DNA of 53,472 nt, from assembly GCA_021845805.1 (NCBI GenBank), contig JAJZVD010000020.1, positions 1 through 53,472 of the forward strand, given 5' to 3'. Origin of the DNA: Pseudomonadota bacterium. GTDB lineage: Bacteria; Pseudomonadota; Alphaproteobacteria; Rhodobacterales; Rhodobacteraceae. The notes under the pieces were generated by a model. That model was not told where the DNA came from. It ran no database searches and saw only the letters and a list, made by a program, of their open reading frames with translations. The position numbers and the translations under genes were made by a program. Shown here piece after piece: positions 24,393 through 34,647 of the stretch; position 1 is the stretch's first letter, and each line of letters opens with the position of its first letter.

Positions 24393-25416
24393 ATGAGGGT
24401 CTTTTTCAGCGAGGATCATCGCCTGCATTTTCCGCAGGCTGAACTGTCGGGCGGCCAGTTCGTGACGCCCTTCGAACGGCCGAGCCGGGTGGAATACATC
24501 CTGCGCCGCCTGAAAGAGCGGGGGATGACCGGGATCACCGATCCGGGCCCCGCCGACATGGGCCCGATCCGGGCGATCTGCGCGCCCGATTTCCTGGCCT
24601 TTCTGGAAACCGCGTGGGGTGAATGGAAGGCCGCGGGCAACGCGGGCGAGATCATCCCCTACAACGTCCCGGTGCGGCGGATGCACACGGACCGGCCGCC
24701 CCGGTTCATCGACGGCAAGGCGGGCTATTACTGCCTGGGCCAGGAAACCGCGATCACGGCCGGCACCTGGCGGGCGGCGCTGTCCTCGGCCGCCTCGGCG
24801 CAGGCGGCGACGCGGCATGTGGCGGGCGGGGCAGGGGTGGCCTTCGCGCTTTGCCGCCCGCCGGGGCATCATGCCACGGCCGACATGTATGGCGGCTACT
24901 GCTTCCTGAACAACGCGGCCATCGCCGCGCAGATGCTGCGCGATGCCGGTGCGGCGCGGGTGGCGGTGCTGGACATCGACTTCCACCACGGCAACGGCAC
25001 GCAGGACATCTTCTACAGCCGCGGCGACGTGTTCTATGCCTCGCTGCATGGCGCCCCCGAGGATGCGTTCCCCTACTTCCTCGGCTTTGCCGACGAAACC
25101 GGGGCGGGGCCGGGCGAGGGGGCGAATGCCAACTACCCGATGCCGCCCGGCACCGGCTATCCGGCCTGGGCCGAGGCGCTGGACCATGCCCTTGCGCGGC
25201 TGCGTGGCTGGGGCGCCGAGGCGCTGGTGATCTCGCTTGGGGTGGATGCCTACAAGGACGACCCGATCAGCTTCTTCCGGCTCGACACGCCCGATTTCGC
25301 CGACGCCGGACGCCGGATCGCGGGGCTGGGCCTGCCCACCGTCTTCTGCATGGAGGGCGGCTATGCCATCGAGGCCGTGGGGGTGAATACCGTGGCCGTG
25401 CTGGAGGGGTTCGCCG

Positions 25417-25424
<8 letters not shown>
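24393..25424 (+). CDS. Acetylpolyamine amidohydrolase (histone-deacetylase fold)
   Basis: The 343-residue protein has the class II deacetylase pattern: PPGHH with H159/H160, zinc ligands D196 and H198 (DIDFHHGNGT) and D285 (GVDAYKDD). The zinc and histidine spacing matches the characterised bacterial acetylpolyamine amidohydrolase almost exactly, and the insert around residues 75-125 fits that group. It removes acetyl groups from acetylated polyamines. It overlaps the following amidase gene by eight bases, pointing to coordinated use. Histone deacetylase names in databases refer to the fold only. Confidence 0.88.
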
Positions 25425-26289
<865 letters not shown>

Positions 26290-26300
26290 GGCGCGGCCCA

Positions 26301-26329
26301 AAAGCGAAAGGCGGGCCCTGCGGCCCGCC
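26301..26329 (-). terminator. Rho-independent terminator after clpX
   Basis: GGCGGGCC (26310-26317) and GGCCCGCC (26322-26329) form a perfect 8-base-pair stem with a CTGC loop. On the minus strand it is followed by CTTTCGCTTT, a T-rich tract, about 25 bases after the clpX stop. It may also act on the convergent amidase transcript. Confidence 0.7.
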
Positions 26330-26353
26330 CCGGCATCCGCCCTGCGGGCAGCC

Positions 26354-27622
26354 TCAGCCCGCGGTCGCGGGTTCGCCCTTGGCCTTGGCGTAGATCAGCA
26401 GCGGCTTGGCCTCGGCGGCGTTCACCGCCTCTTCGTTCACCACGACCTCTTCCACGCCGTCCATGCCCGGCAGTTCGAACATGGTATCCAGCAGGATATC
26501 CTCCATGATCGAGCGCAGCCCGCGCGCGCCGGTCTTGCGCTTGATCGCGCGCTTGGCGATGGCCTTTAGCGCGTCGTCGGTGAAGGTCAGGTCGACCCCC
26601 TCGATCTCGAACAGCCGCTGGTACTGTTTCACCAGCGCGTTCTTCGGCTCGGTCAGGATCGAGACCAGCGCCCCTTCATCCAGATCGGTCAGCGTGGCGA
26701 TCACTGGCAGGCGGCCGACGAATTCGGGGATCAGGCCGAATTTCAGCAGGTCTTCCGGTTCCAGCGTCTTGAACATCTCGCCCACGCCGCGGGTGTCGTT
26801 TTCCTTCACCTCGGCGCCGAAGCCGATCGCGGTGCCCTTCGACCGCTGGGCGATGATCTTTTCCAGCCCCGAGAAGGCACCGCCGCAGATGAACAGGATG
26901 TTGGTGGTATCCACCTGCAGGAATTCCTGCTGCGGATGCTTGCGCCCGCCCTGCGGCGGAACGCTGGCCACGGTGCCTTCCATGATCTTCAGCAGCGCCT
27001 GTTGCACCCCTTCGCCCGACACGTCGCGGGTGATGCTGGGGTTGTCGGACTTGCGGGTGATCTTGTCGACCTCGTCGATGTAGACGATGCCGCGCTGGGC
27101 GCGTTCGACATTGTATTCGCTGGCCTGCAACAGCTTCAGGATGATGTTTTCCACATCCTCGCCGACATAGCCCGCCTCGGTCAGCGTGGTCGCATCGGCC
27201 ATGGTGAAGGGCACATCCAGAATCCGCGCCAGCGTCTGGGCCAGCAGGGTCTTGCCGCAGCCGGTGGGGCCGATCAGCAGGATGTTGGATTTCGCAAGCT
27301 CGATGTCGGCGGCCTTGGCGGCGTGGTTCAGCCGCTTGTAATGGTTGTGGACTGCCACCGACAGGACACGCTTGGCGTGCATCTGGCCGATGACGTAATC
27401 GTCCAGCACCTTGCAGATGTCGCGCGGGGTGGGCACCCCGTCCGTGGCCTTCAGCCCCGAGGTCTTGGTTTCCTCGCGGATGATGTCCATGCAGAGTTCG
27501 ACGCATTCGTCGCAAATGAAGACGGTCGGACCCGCGATCAGCTTGCGAACCTCGTGCTGGCTCTTGCCGCAGAACGAGCAGTAGAGCGTGTTCTTGCTGT
27601 CGCTACCGGAATTGCTTGCCAT
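26354..27622 (-). CDS. clpX: ATP-dependent Clp protease ATP-binding subunit ClpX
   Basis: The 422-residue unfoldase has the N-terminal zinc domain (C15, C18, C37, C40), Walker A at 118-125 (GPTGCGKT), Walker B ([10 protein letters not shown]), pore loop GYVGED and ClpP-contact IGF loop (GTAIGFGAE). It feeds tagged or misfolded substrates into ClpP. Its gene is 142 bases downstream of clpP on the same strand. No lon gene follows within the window; the next genes are convergent. Confidence 0.97.
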   Translation of the reverse strand: MASNSGSDSKNTLYCSFCGKSQHEVRKLIAGPTVFICDECVELCMDIIREETKTSGLKATDGVPTPRDICKVLDDYVIGQMHAKRVLSVAVHNHYKRLNHAAKAADIELAKSNILLIGPTGCGKTLLAQTLARILDVPFTMADATTLTEAGYVGEDVENIILKLLQASEYNVERAQRGIVYIDEVDKITRKSDNPSITRDVSGEGVQQALLKIMEGTVASVPPQGGRKHPQQEFLQVDTTNILFICGGAFSGLEKIIAQRSKGTAIGFGAEVKENDTRGVGEMFKTLEPEDLLKFGLIPEFVGRLPVIATLTDLDEGALVSILTEPKNALVKQYQRLFEIEGVDLTFTDDALKAIAKRAIKRKTGARGLRSIMEDILLDTMFELPGMDGVEEVVVNEEAVNAAEAKPLLIYAKAKGEPATAG

Positions 27623-27764
27623 CTGTCACCTCTGCGGCGCTCCTCCCCTTGGCAGGGCGGTGCGTCTTTCCTTCCAACTGCCCCGGACTCGAGTCTAGGA
27701 CAGCCACCCACCCTTCACAATGCCAAACTTCCGGCGGTCTCCGACGGCGTCTGGACGCGCGTGG

Positions 27765-28397
27765 TCACTTCGACGTGTCGTCGGCCTTGCCGCGGCTGGC
27801 CACGATCTCGTCGATCAGACCCCAGGCCTTGGCATCCTCGGCCGACATGAAATTGTCGCGCTCCAGCCCGGCCTCGACCGCCTCGATCGCCTGCCCGGTG
27901 TGCTTGACATAGATCTGGTTCAGCCGGTCCTTCAGCTTCTGGGTTTCGCGGGCGTGAATCATGATGTCCGTCGCCTGGCCCTGATAGCCGCCCGAAGGCT
28001 GGTGAACCATGATGCGGCTGTTGGGCAGGCTGAAGCGCATCCCCGGTTCGCCCGCGGCCAGCAGCAGCGAGCCCATCGAGGCCGCCTGGCCGATGCAGAG
28101 GGTCGAGACCTTCGGCCGGATGTACTGCATCGTGTCGTAGATCGACAGGCCCGATGTGACGACGCCACCGGGGCTGTTGATGTACATGGCGATTTCCTTG
28201 TTGGGGTTCTCGGCCTCAAGGAACAGCAGTTGCGCCACGATCACGGTGGCCATGTCGTCCTGCACCGGGCCCGACACGAAGATGATCCGCTCCTTCAGAA
28301 GGCGCGAGAAGATGTCGTAGCGGATCGAGCCGCGGGCGCTGGTTTCCTCCACCGTCGGGATGATGAAACTGGTGAACTTGTCGATCGGGTCGAACAT
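27765..28397 (-). CDS. clpP: ATP-dependent Clp protease proteolytic subunit ClpP
   Basis: The 210-residue protease has the triad S107 (GQAASMGS), H132 (IMVHQPSGG) and D181 (ERDNF). The spacing matches E. coli ClpP exactly. It forms the tetradecameric chamber served by ClpX. On the minus strand clpP precedes clpX, the usual order. Control by RpoH would be normal, but I did not find a convincing heat-shock promoter upstream. Confidence 0.97.
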   Translation of the reverse strand: MFDPIDKFTSFIIPTVEETSARGSIRYDIFSRLLKERIIFVSGPVQDDMATVIVAQLLFLEAENPNKEIAMYINSPGGVVTSGLSIYDTMQYIRPKVSTLCIGQAASMGSLLLAAGEPGMRFSLPNSRIMVHQPSGGYQGQATDIMIHARETQKLKDRLNQIYVKHTGQAIEAVEAGLERDNFMSAEDAKAWGLIDEIVASRGKADDTSK

Positions 28398-28562
28398 CGG
28401 GGCCTCTCACCTCTTTCGCCCACCTATAGCGGCGGCGCATTACCCGAGTCTTAGTGGTGCGCACCGGCACCTGCAAGGGCAGGGGGAACACGGTCGCGGG
28501 GCTGGACCTTGCCGCCGCAACCGTGCATCCCTGTGCCAGCCGCCCGTGCAAGGAAGCCAACC

Positions 28563-30062
28563 ATGGACACCGCCGCGATTTTTGCCGCCCTCGACCTGTC
28601 GCCCGCCCTGCTGTCGGGTGGCCCTCTGGCCGTCCGGTCGCCGATCGACGGGGCCGCAATTGCCCAAGTTTCGATCACCGAGGCGACCGAAATGCCGCAG
28701 GTGATCGCCCGCGCGCAGGCGGCCTTCCGCGTCTGGCGGCAGGTTCCCGCGCCGCGCCGGGGCGAACTTGTCCGCCTGCTGGGCGAGGAATTGCGGGCGG
28801 CCAAGGCGGCGCTTGGCGCGCTTGTCACGCTCGAGGTGGGCAAGATCACCTCGGAGGGCCTTGGCGAGGTACAGGAGATGATCGACATCTGCGACTTCGC
28901 CGTGGGCCTCTCGCGCCAGCTTTACGGGCTGACCATTGCCAGCGAACGGCCGGGCCACCGGATGATGGAAACCTGGCACCCGATGGGCCCTTGCGCGGTC
29001 ATCACCGCCTTCAACTTTCCGGTGGCGGTCTGGTCGTGGAACGCGGCGCTGGCGCTGGTCTGCGGCGATCCGGTGATCTGGAAGCCGTCGGAAAAGACGC
29101 CGCTGACGGCGCTGGCCACGATGAACATCTTCGCCCGCGCGCTGGCCCGGTTCGGCGACGCGCCCGAGGGGCTTGCCCAACTGGTCGTCGGCGGGCCCGA
29201 GATCGGCGCGGCGCTGGTCGCCTCGCCCGGGGTTCCGATCGTCTCGGCTACCGGCTCGACCCGCATGGGCCGCGTTGTCGGGCCGCGGGTGGCCGAACGG
29301 TTCGGGCGGTCGATCCTGGAACTGGGCGGCAACAACGCGATGATCGTGGCGCCGTCTGCCGATCTCGACATGGCGGTGCGCGCGATCGTGTTCTCGGCCG
29401 TCGGCACCGCGGGGCAACGCTGCACCTCGCTGCGGCGGCTGATCGCACACAACGCGATCCGCGCCGATCTGGTGGCGCGGCTGGGCAAGGCCTATGCCAG
29501 CCTGCCGGTGGGCGACCCGCGCGCCGCCACGACCCTTGTGGGCCCGCTGATCGATCACGCCGCGCGCGACCAGATGCTGGCCGCGCTGGAACAGGCCCGC
29601 GCCGAGGGCGGGACCGTGCACGGCGGGCGTACCGTCACGCAAGGCGTGCCGCAGGGCGGCGCCTATGTGGAACCCGCCGTGGTCGAGATGCCCGCCCAGT
29701 CCGCCATCGTGCGCGAGGAAACCTTTGCCCCCATCCTCTACGTCATGGGCTACGAGACGCTGGACGAGGCGATCGCCTTGCAGAACGACGTGCCGCAGGG
29801 TCTGTCGTCCTGCATCTTCACGCTGAACCTGCGCGAGGCGGAAACCTTCCTGTCGGCGGCGGGGTCCGACTGCGGGATCGCCAATGTGAACATCGGCCCG
29901 TCCGGCGCCGAGATCGGGGGCGCCTTCGGCGGCGAGAAGGAGACCGGCGGTGGCCGCGAATCCGGCTCGGACGCCTGGAAGGCCTACATGCGGCGGGCCA
30001 CCAACACGGTGAACTATTCGGCCGCGCTGCCGCTGGCGCAGGGGGTCAGGTTCGACATCTGA
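28563..30062 (+). CDS. ALDH7-type aldehyde dehydrogenase (L-aminoadipate-semialdehyde/piperideine-6-carboxylate dehydrogenase-like)
   Basis: From ATG 28563, which has AAGGAAG upstream, the enzyme has 499 residues. Catalytic C287 (GQRCTS) and the general base E253 (LELGGNN) are present. The region TAFNFPVAVWSWN and GGAFGGEKETGGGRESGSD are strong marks of the ALDH7 (antiquitin-like) group, which oxidises alpha-aminoadipate semialdehyde in lysine breakdown. No other lysine pathway genes are adjacent, so substrate is by family. Confidence 0.9.
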   Translation: MDTAAIFAALDLSPALLSGGPLAVRSPIDGAAIAQVSITEATEMPQVIARAQAAFRVWRQVPAPRRGELVRLLGEELRAAKAALGALVTLEVGKITSEGLGEVQEMIDICDFAVGLSRQLYGLTIASERPGHRMMETWHPMGPCAVITAFNFPVAVWSWNAALALVCGDPVIWKPSEKTPLTALATMNIFARALARFGDAPEGLAQLVVGGPEIGAALVASPGVPIVSATGSTRMGRVVGPRVAERFGRSILELGGNNAMIVAPSADLDMAVRAIVFSAVGTAGQRCTSLRRLIAHNAIRADLVARLGKAYASLPVGDPRAATTLVGPLIDHAARDQMLAALEQARAEGGTVHGGRTVTQGVPQGGAYVEPAVVEMPAQSAIVREETFAPILYVMGYETLDEAIALQNDVPQGLSSCIFTLNLREAETFLSAAGSDCGIANVNIGPSGAEIGGAFGGEKETGGGRESGSDAWKAYMRRATNTVNYSAALPLAQGVRFDI

Positions 30063-30084
30063 CGGGGCGGGGGCGGGCTGGCCC

Positions 30085-31269
30085 TCAGCCCTCGTCCCCC
30101 GCCTCCCGTGCCACCAGCCGAAGCGCGTCCAGGAAGGCGCTCTGGGCAAGCGTCGGCATCCAGTCCGCCCGGGTGGTCAGGCCGATGGGGCGGCTTGTGC
30201 CTGCCAGCGCGAAGGGCAGTTCCACCAGCGTACCGCGGGCAAGCTCGGGGGCGACCTGCATCCGCGAGATGCAGCCAAGGTGCGGCGTCTCGCGCAGGAG
30301 TTCCCGCATCAGGATCATCGACCCGGATTCCACCAGGCTCTTCGGCCCGCCGCCGGGCAGCCCTTCGAACAGCGCATCGAAGCGCGCGCGGGTGGGGGTG
30401 CCCAGCGGGCCCACGACCCAGGGCTGCCGGGCAAGATCGGCCAGGGTCACGGGGGCGCCTGCCAGAAGCGGATGCGCGGGCCCCGCCACCAGCGTCAGGC
30501 TGTCGTCGAACAGCCATTCCTGCGCCACGTCGCCGATCGGCAGCGGGTCGCGCAGGGCGCCGATCATCACGTCGATCTCGCCCCGGCGCAGGGCGGCCAG
30601 CAGTTCGGTGTAGGGCCCTTCGACGATCCGCAGCGGCAGGGTGGGGCGCGCCCGGCGGAACTGGCCGATCGCGCGGGGCAGAAGATGCGAGCGCGACAGC
30701 GGCAGCGCCCCGACGACGATCCGACCCACCTCCTGCCCCAGCGCCTCGGCCAGGTCGGCCTCGGCCTGTTCAAGCTCGGCAAAGGCCAGCCGGGCCGCCT
30801 GTGCCACCGCCTGCGCCGCGCGGGTGGCGATCATCCCGTAGGACGTGCGCTCGAACAGCGGTCGCGCCGCTTCTTCCTCCAGCCGGGTGATGGCGCGGTG
30901 CACCGTCGGCTGCGCAAGGCCCAGACGCCGCGCGGCCAGGGTGAAATTCTCGCTCTCGCGCATCGCCACCAGCGCCTCGAGCTGCGGGGTCGACACCGTC
31001 AGCCGCAGCCGTGGCGCCAGGTCCGACAGGGCCGGGTCGAGAATGGCGAAGGCGCGCCGCACCCGCCCGGCCAGCGCCACCCCCGCGGGGGTCTGGAACA
31101 GCCCCTGCGGCGTGCGCCGGAACAGCGCCGTGCCCGCCCGCCGTTCAAGCTTCGCCACCGCCTGCGTCACCGCGGGCTGCGTCACGTTGCAGAGCGCCGC
31201 GGCGCGGGTGATCGTGCCGCTGTCGGCCACGGCCAGGAACACCCGCAGGTGGCGCAGGTTCGCCTTCAT
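30085..31269 (-). CDS. LysR-type regulator with two tandem DNA-binding domains
   Basis: The 394-residue protein is about 90 residues longer than usual LysR proteins. Residues 5-65 are a LysR HTH (ITRAAALCNVTQPAVTQAVA). Residues 94-155 are a second one (FTLAARRLGLAQPTVHRAIT) with its own following helix. A normal periplasmic-fold effector domain runs from about 175 to 385. The gene overlaps the upstream dehydrogenase gene (ATGA) and faces the GalB operon across a region with a LysR-type dyad (32070-32086), so it most likely controls that operon. Confidence 0.88.
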   Translation of the reverse strand: MKANLRHLRVFLAVADSGTITRAAALCNVTQPAVTQAVAKLERRAGTALFRRTPQGLFQTPAGVALAGRVRRAFAILDPALSDLAPRLRLTVSTPQLEALVAMRESENFTLAARRLGLAQPTVHRAITRLEEEAARPLFERTSYGMIATRAAQAVAQAARLAFAELEQAEADLAEALGQEVGRIVVGALPLSRSHLLPRAIGQFRRARPTLPLRIVEGPYTELLAALRRGEIDVMIGALRDPLPIGDVAQEWLFDDSLTLVAGPAHPLLAGAPVTLADLARQPWVVGPLGTPTRARFDALFEGLPGGGPKSLVESGSMILMRELLRETPHLGCISRMQVAPELARGTLVELPFALAGTSRPIGLTTRADWMPTLAQSAFLDALRLVAREAGDEG

Positions 31270-32006
31270 CGCATCGCCCGCAGGATGCGGTCGGCGCGAT
31301 CGGCCAGCCCCTCCGGGCCCGCCGCCAGCCCCGGCCCCGCGATCTGGGCCTGCCAGTCCATCGTCGCACGGGCCATCCGGTCCGGCAGCCCCAGGTCGCG
31401 CAGCGTCACCGCCGCCTCGGCCGTTTCGGCCGCGCGCCGCGCGCCATGCACCATCATCCGTTCCAGGTTGCAGGCCCCCCGCACCGGCCAGTCGATCCCC
31501 GGGTCCGAGGCGACGAGCGAGCCGATCACCGCCGCGTCAACCCCGGCGCGGCGGGCGGCGAGACGACACTCGGCGGTCAGCGCCTCAAGCCCCTTGGCCA
31601 TGACCGAGCGGATCATCCCGATCGCCGAGGCCGCGCCCACGGGCCCTGCGACCACGCGGGCCGCCTTGCCAAGCGCGGCCAGCAGCGCCGCCGCGCGCCG
31701 CTTGGTGGCGGGGGCGCAGGAATTGCCGTCAAGCCACAGGGCGGCAGGGTGCAGGTGCGGCGCACAGGTTTCGGCTGCGGCCAGGGCTTGATCCGCCGTC
31801 ACCAGACAGAACACCTGCCCCGTGCCCGCCAGCGCCACCGCCGGGGCGCTGGCACCGGGAACGCCTGCCGCGGCATGACGCTCGGCCATCGGCGCCCGGT
31901 CATAGGCCCGCGCCGCCTCCGGCTGCAATCCGGCGCAGAACGCCTGCCCGGCCTCGCCGAACCCCACGAAGGCCATGCGCGGCCCCCCGCGCAGCGGCTG
32001 TTCCAT
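31266..32006 (-). CDS. DUF1932-type NAD(P)-dependent oxidoreductase with an apparent internal deletion
   Basis: From ATG 32006, with GGGAGGAGA upstream, the protein has 246 residues. It has a beta-hydroxyacid dehydrogenase-like Rossmann start (FVGFGEAGQAF), and a C-terminal DUF1932 part (ECRLAARRAGVD, GACNLERMMVHG). Relatives of about 290 residues have between NSCAPATKRRAA and ALGKAARVVAGPVG roughly 35-40 further residues, including the DVAVMAP-like substrate-site motif. Here it is missing without a frameshift. Catalysis may be lost or altered. Placement with the LysR gene implies a role in the aromatic pathway. The deletion is judged from memory of the family. Confidence 0.7.
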   Translation of the reverse strand: MEQPLRGGPRMAFVGFGEAGQAFCAGLQPEAARAYDRAPMAERHAAAGVPGASAPAVALAGTGQVFCLVTADQALAAAETCAPHLHPAALWLDGNSCAPATKRRAAALLAALGKAARVVAGPVGAASAIGMIRSVMAKGLEALTAECRLAARRAGVDAAVIGSLVASDPGIDWPVRGACNLERMMVHGARRAAETAEAAVTLRDLGLPDRMARATMDWQAQIAGPGLAAGPEGLADRADRILRAMR

Positions 32007-32069
32007 CGCCGTCTCCTCCCGGCTCATCTGGCCCGAAGGTGCCAGAAGCCTGCCCTGCAGACCAGCCGC

Positions 32070-32086
32070 TATAGACCACGCTTATA
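32070..32086. promoter_or_regulatory. LysR-type dyad and -10 region in the divergent promoter
   Basis: TATAGACCACGCTTATA has ATA...TAT arms and the T-N11-A core of LysR sites. TATACT at 32083-32088 is a good -10 for the operon at 32162; the -35 position is poor, as expected for an activated promoter. A second small dyad, TTCGAATTGGAA, lies at 32101-32112. Confidence 0.5.
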
Positions 32087-32161
32087 CTGCGGCGTGCCTT
32101 TTCGAATTGGAATCCGGGGGGCATGGGCGCACACCCGAGGCAACACGCAAGGGAGGACTGC

Positions 32162-32896
32162 ATGGCAGAGGGCAAGACGGCGCTGGTCATCAGCGCGCAT
32201 GCGGCGGATTTCGTCTGGCGCTGCGGCGGGGCCATCGCGCTGCACGCGGCGCTGGGCTACCGGGTCACGGTTGTGTGCCTGTCGTTCGGCGAGCGGGGCG
32301 AGAGCGCGAAACTGTGGAAGCAGCCCGGCATGACCCTTCAGCGGGTCAAGGACGCCCGCCGGGCCGAGGCGGAACGGGCCGCCGCGGCGCTGGGCGTGCA
32401 TGACCTGATCGCCTTCGATCTGGGCGATTATCCGCTGGAGATGACACGCGCCGACAAGGACCGGCTGGTTGACGTGATCCGCGCGGTGCAGCCCGCCTTC
32501 ATGCTCAGTCATTCCAGATACGACCCCTACAACACCGACCACATGTATGCGACGCAGGTCGCGCTTGAATGCCGGTCGACCGCGCAGGCCTGGGGCCACA
32601 ATCCGGGGCAGAAGGTGCTGGGCGCGCCGCAGCTTTATCTGTTCGAGCCGCACCAGACCGAGCAGATGGGCTGGACGCCCGACACCTTCCTTGACGTGAC
32701 GCCGGTCTGGGACCGGAAATGGGCCGCCATCCAGTGCATGGAAGGGCAGGAGCACCTCTGGCACTATTACCGCAACGTGGCCGAGAACCGCGCCAACCAC
32801 TTTACCCGCAATTCCGGCGGCCAGTCGGGCGGGCGGGTCTGCAGATATGCCGAAGGGTTCGAATCCGTCTTCCCGCGCACGGTGGACGAACTCTGA
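32162..32896 (+). CDS. GalB-like 4-oxalomesaconate hydratase (PIG-L fold)
   Basis: From ATG 32162, after GGGAGGACTGC, the protein has 244 residues. It shows the PIG-L/LmbE metal motif SAHAADFVWRCGG (H13, D16) and HSRYDPYNTDH. GalB of Pseudomonas putida, a zinc-dependent hydratase of this deacetylase fold, carries the same SAH..DFVWR start. It hydrates the 4-oxalomesaconate tautomer to 4-carboxy-4-hydroxy-2-oxoadipate in gallate breakdown. Downstream aldolase and tautomerase genes support this over a deacetylase role. Confidence 0.82.
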   Translation: MAEGKTALVISAHAADFVWRCGGAIALHAALGYRVTVVCLSFGERGESAKLWKQPGMTLQRVKDARRAEAERAAAALGVHDLIAFDLGDYPLEMTRADKDRLVDVIRAVQPAFMLSHSRYDPYNTDHMYATQVALECRSTAQAWGHNPGQKVLGAPQLYLFEPHQTEQMGWTPDTFLDVTPVWDRKWAAIQCMEGQEHLWHYYRNVAENRANHFTRNSGGQSGGRVCRYAEGFESVFPRTVDEL

Positions 32897-32943
32897 CCCC
32901 CCCCTCTCTGTCCCGCGCCGTCGTCACCCAGCCGGAGGAGCCG

Positions 32944-33909
32944 ATGCCAGACCCCACCAACCCGTCGTTTGACGTGGCTCACCTCGGCCATGTCGAGATG
33001 CTCACGAACCGCTTCGAGGACAGTCTCGATTTCTTCACCCGGGTCTACGGGCTTAAGCCGAGCGCGCAGGACGGGCAGTCTGCCTGGTTGCGTGCCTGGG
33101 ACGATTACGAGTTCCACACGCTGAAGCTGACGCGCGCCGAAACCACCGGCGTGGGCCACATCGGCTATCGCTGTGCAAGCCCCGCGGCGCTGGCCCGCCG
33201 GGTCGCCGCCATCGAGGCGTCGGGCTATCCGGCGATCGGCTGGGTCGACGGCGACGCGGGCCACGGCCCCGCCTTCCGGTTTGCCGACCCGTTCGGCCAT
33301 GTGTTCGAGCTTTACTACGAAACCCGCTGGTATGCCCCGCAGGACGACGCCGAACGGGCCGCGCTGAAGAACACCGCAAGCGCCTTCAGCGGCGCAGCGC
33401 CCCGCCGGATCGACCACCTGAACCTGCTGGCCGCCGACGTGACCGAATTCCGCCGCTTCATGGAACTGTGCCTTGGCGCGCGGGTGACCGAGATGATCCG
33501 GCTGGACAACGGGCGGATCGGGGGATGCTGGTTCACGGTGAACAACAAGACCTACGATCTTGCCTGTACCGAGGAACACGGGCACGGCCATGGCCGACTG
33601 CACCACGTCACCTATGCCACCGACCAGCGCGAGGACATCCTGCGCGCGGCCGACATCTTCCTGCAGAACGGCGTCCATATCGAGACCGGTCCGCACAAGC
33701 ACGCGATCCAGGGCACGTTCTTCCTGTATGTCTGGGAGCCTGCGGGCAACCGGGTGGAACTGGCCAACGCCGGGGCGCGGCTGATCCTGGCGCCCGACTG
33801 GCAGCCCGTGGTCTGGACCGAGACCGACCGCAGGAAAGGGCAGGCCTGGGGCCTGAAGACCATCGAGACGTTCCACACCCACGGAACGCCGCCCGTCAGA
33901 CAGGAGTAG
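32944..33909 (+). CDS. Catechol 2,3-dioxygenase-like type I extradiol dioxygenase (VOC family)
   Basis: From ATG 32944, after GGAGGAG, the protein has 321 residues in two VOC repeats. Likely iron ligands are H158 (IDHLNLL), H221 (LHHVTYAT) and E272 (NRVELAN), with spacing close to XylE. The HAIQGTFFLYVWEPAGNR segment is typical of the catechol 2,3-dioxygenase group. In known gallate pathways the ring is cut by an unrelated LigB-type enzyme, so this one either replaces it or acts on a related ring. It lies between GalB-like and aldolase genes. Confidence 0.82.
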   Translation: MPDPTNPSFDVAHLGHVEMLTNRFEDSLDFFTRVYGLKPSAQDGQSAWLRAWDDYEFHTLKLTRAETTGVGHIGYRCASPAALARRVAAIEASGYPAIGWVDGDAGHGPAFRFADPFGHVFELYYETRWYAPQDDAERAALKNTASAFSGAAPRRIDHLNLLAADVTEFRRFMELCLGARVTEMIRLDNGRIGGCWFTVNNKTYDLACTEEHGHGHGRLHHVTYATDQREDILRAADIFLQNGVHIETGPHKHAIQGTFFLYVWEPAGNRVELANAGARLILAPDWQPVVWTETDRRKGQAWGLKTIETFHTHGTPPVRQE

Positions 33910-33912
33910 CCC

Positions 33913-34584
33913 ATGCCCATCGTCGTCCAGAACATCCAGCGCGCCGACCCCGCGGTGATCGACGGTCTTGCCCGCGCGGGCGTGGCCACCGTGCACGAGG
34001 CGCAGGGCCGCCGCGGGTGCCTGCAAAGCCACCTGCGCCCCGTCTGGCCGGGCGCGCAGATCGCGGGCAGCGCGGTGACCATCTCGGCGCCGCCGGGCGA
34101 CAACTGGATGCTGCATGTGGCCATCGAACAGGTGCGGCCCGGTGACGTGCTGGTGCTTGCGCCCACCAGCCCCTGCGACACCGGCTATTTCGGCGACCTG
34201 CTGGCCACCAGCGCGATGGCGCGCGGCTGTCGCGGGCTGGTCATCGACGCGGGCGTGCGCGACGTGCGCGACCTGACGGCGATGGGCTTCCCGGTGTGGT
34301 CAAAGGCGATCAGCGCGCAGGGCACGGTGAAGGAGACGCTGGGCGATGTGAATGTGCCGGTGGTCTGCGCGGGCCAGTGGATCGCGCCGGGCGACGTGAT
34401 CGTGGCCGATGACGATGGCGTGGTCGTGGTTCGCCGGGCCGAGGCGGCGGCCGTGCTGGCGGCGGCGGAAACCCGGCTGGCCAATGAGGAGAGGAAGCGC
34501 AAGCGGCTCGCCTCGGGCGAGCTGGGGCTCGACATCTACGACATGCGCCCGGCGCTGGAGGCCAAGGGGCTGCGCTATGTCTGA
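33913..34584 (+). CDS. 4-carboxy-4-hydroxy-2-oxoadipate aldolase/oxaloacetate decarboxylase (RraA fold)
   Basis: The 223-residue protein has the RraA-like fold motifs of the LigK/GalC/ProA group: G94-D95 (FGDLLA) and R116-D117 ([10 protein letters not shown]), plus a C-terminal [20 protein letters not shown] typical of the aldolase. It cleaves CHA to pyruvate and oxaloacetate with a divalent metal. Start is 3 bases after the dioxygenase stop. Order and spacing show one operon with 32162-35706. Confidence 0.9.
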   Translation: MPIVVQNIQRADPAVIDGLARAGVATVHEAQGRRGCLQSHLRPVWPGAQIAGSAVTISAPPGDNWMLHVAIEQVRPGDVLVLAPTSPCDTGYFGDLLATSAMARGCRGLVIDAGVRDVRDLTAMGFPVWSKAISAQGTVKETLGDVNVPVVCAGQWIAPGDVIVADDDGVVVVRRAEAAAVLAAAETRLANEERKRKRLASGELGLDIYDMRPALEAKGLRYV

Positions 34585-34647
34585 CCGGCGCAGGACAGGG
34601 GGCACCCGGCGCGGTCCGGCAGGACCCGGTGCCGCGAGCGTCGCGCC

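Noticed and set aside
29293-29305. CCGAACGGTTCGG, resembling the emr operator
   Set aside because: It lies deep inside the ALDH gene, encodes conserved residues (AERFG region) and no promoter is nearby.
32856-32866. GGTTCGAATCC, like a tRNA T-arm
   Set aside because: No acceptor, D or anticodon arms can be built around it, and it lies in frame inside the GalB-like gene.
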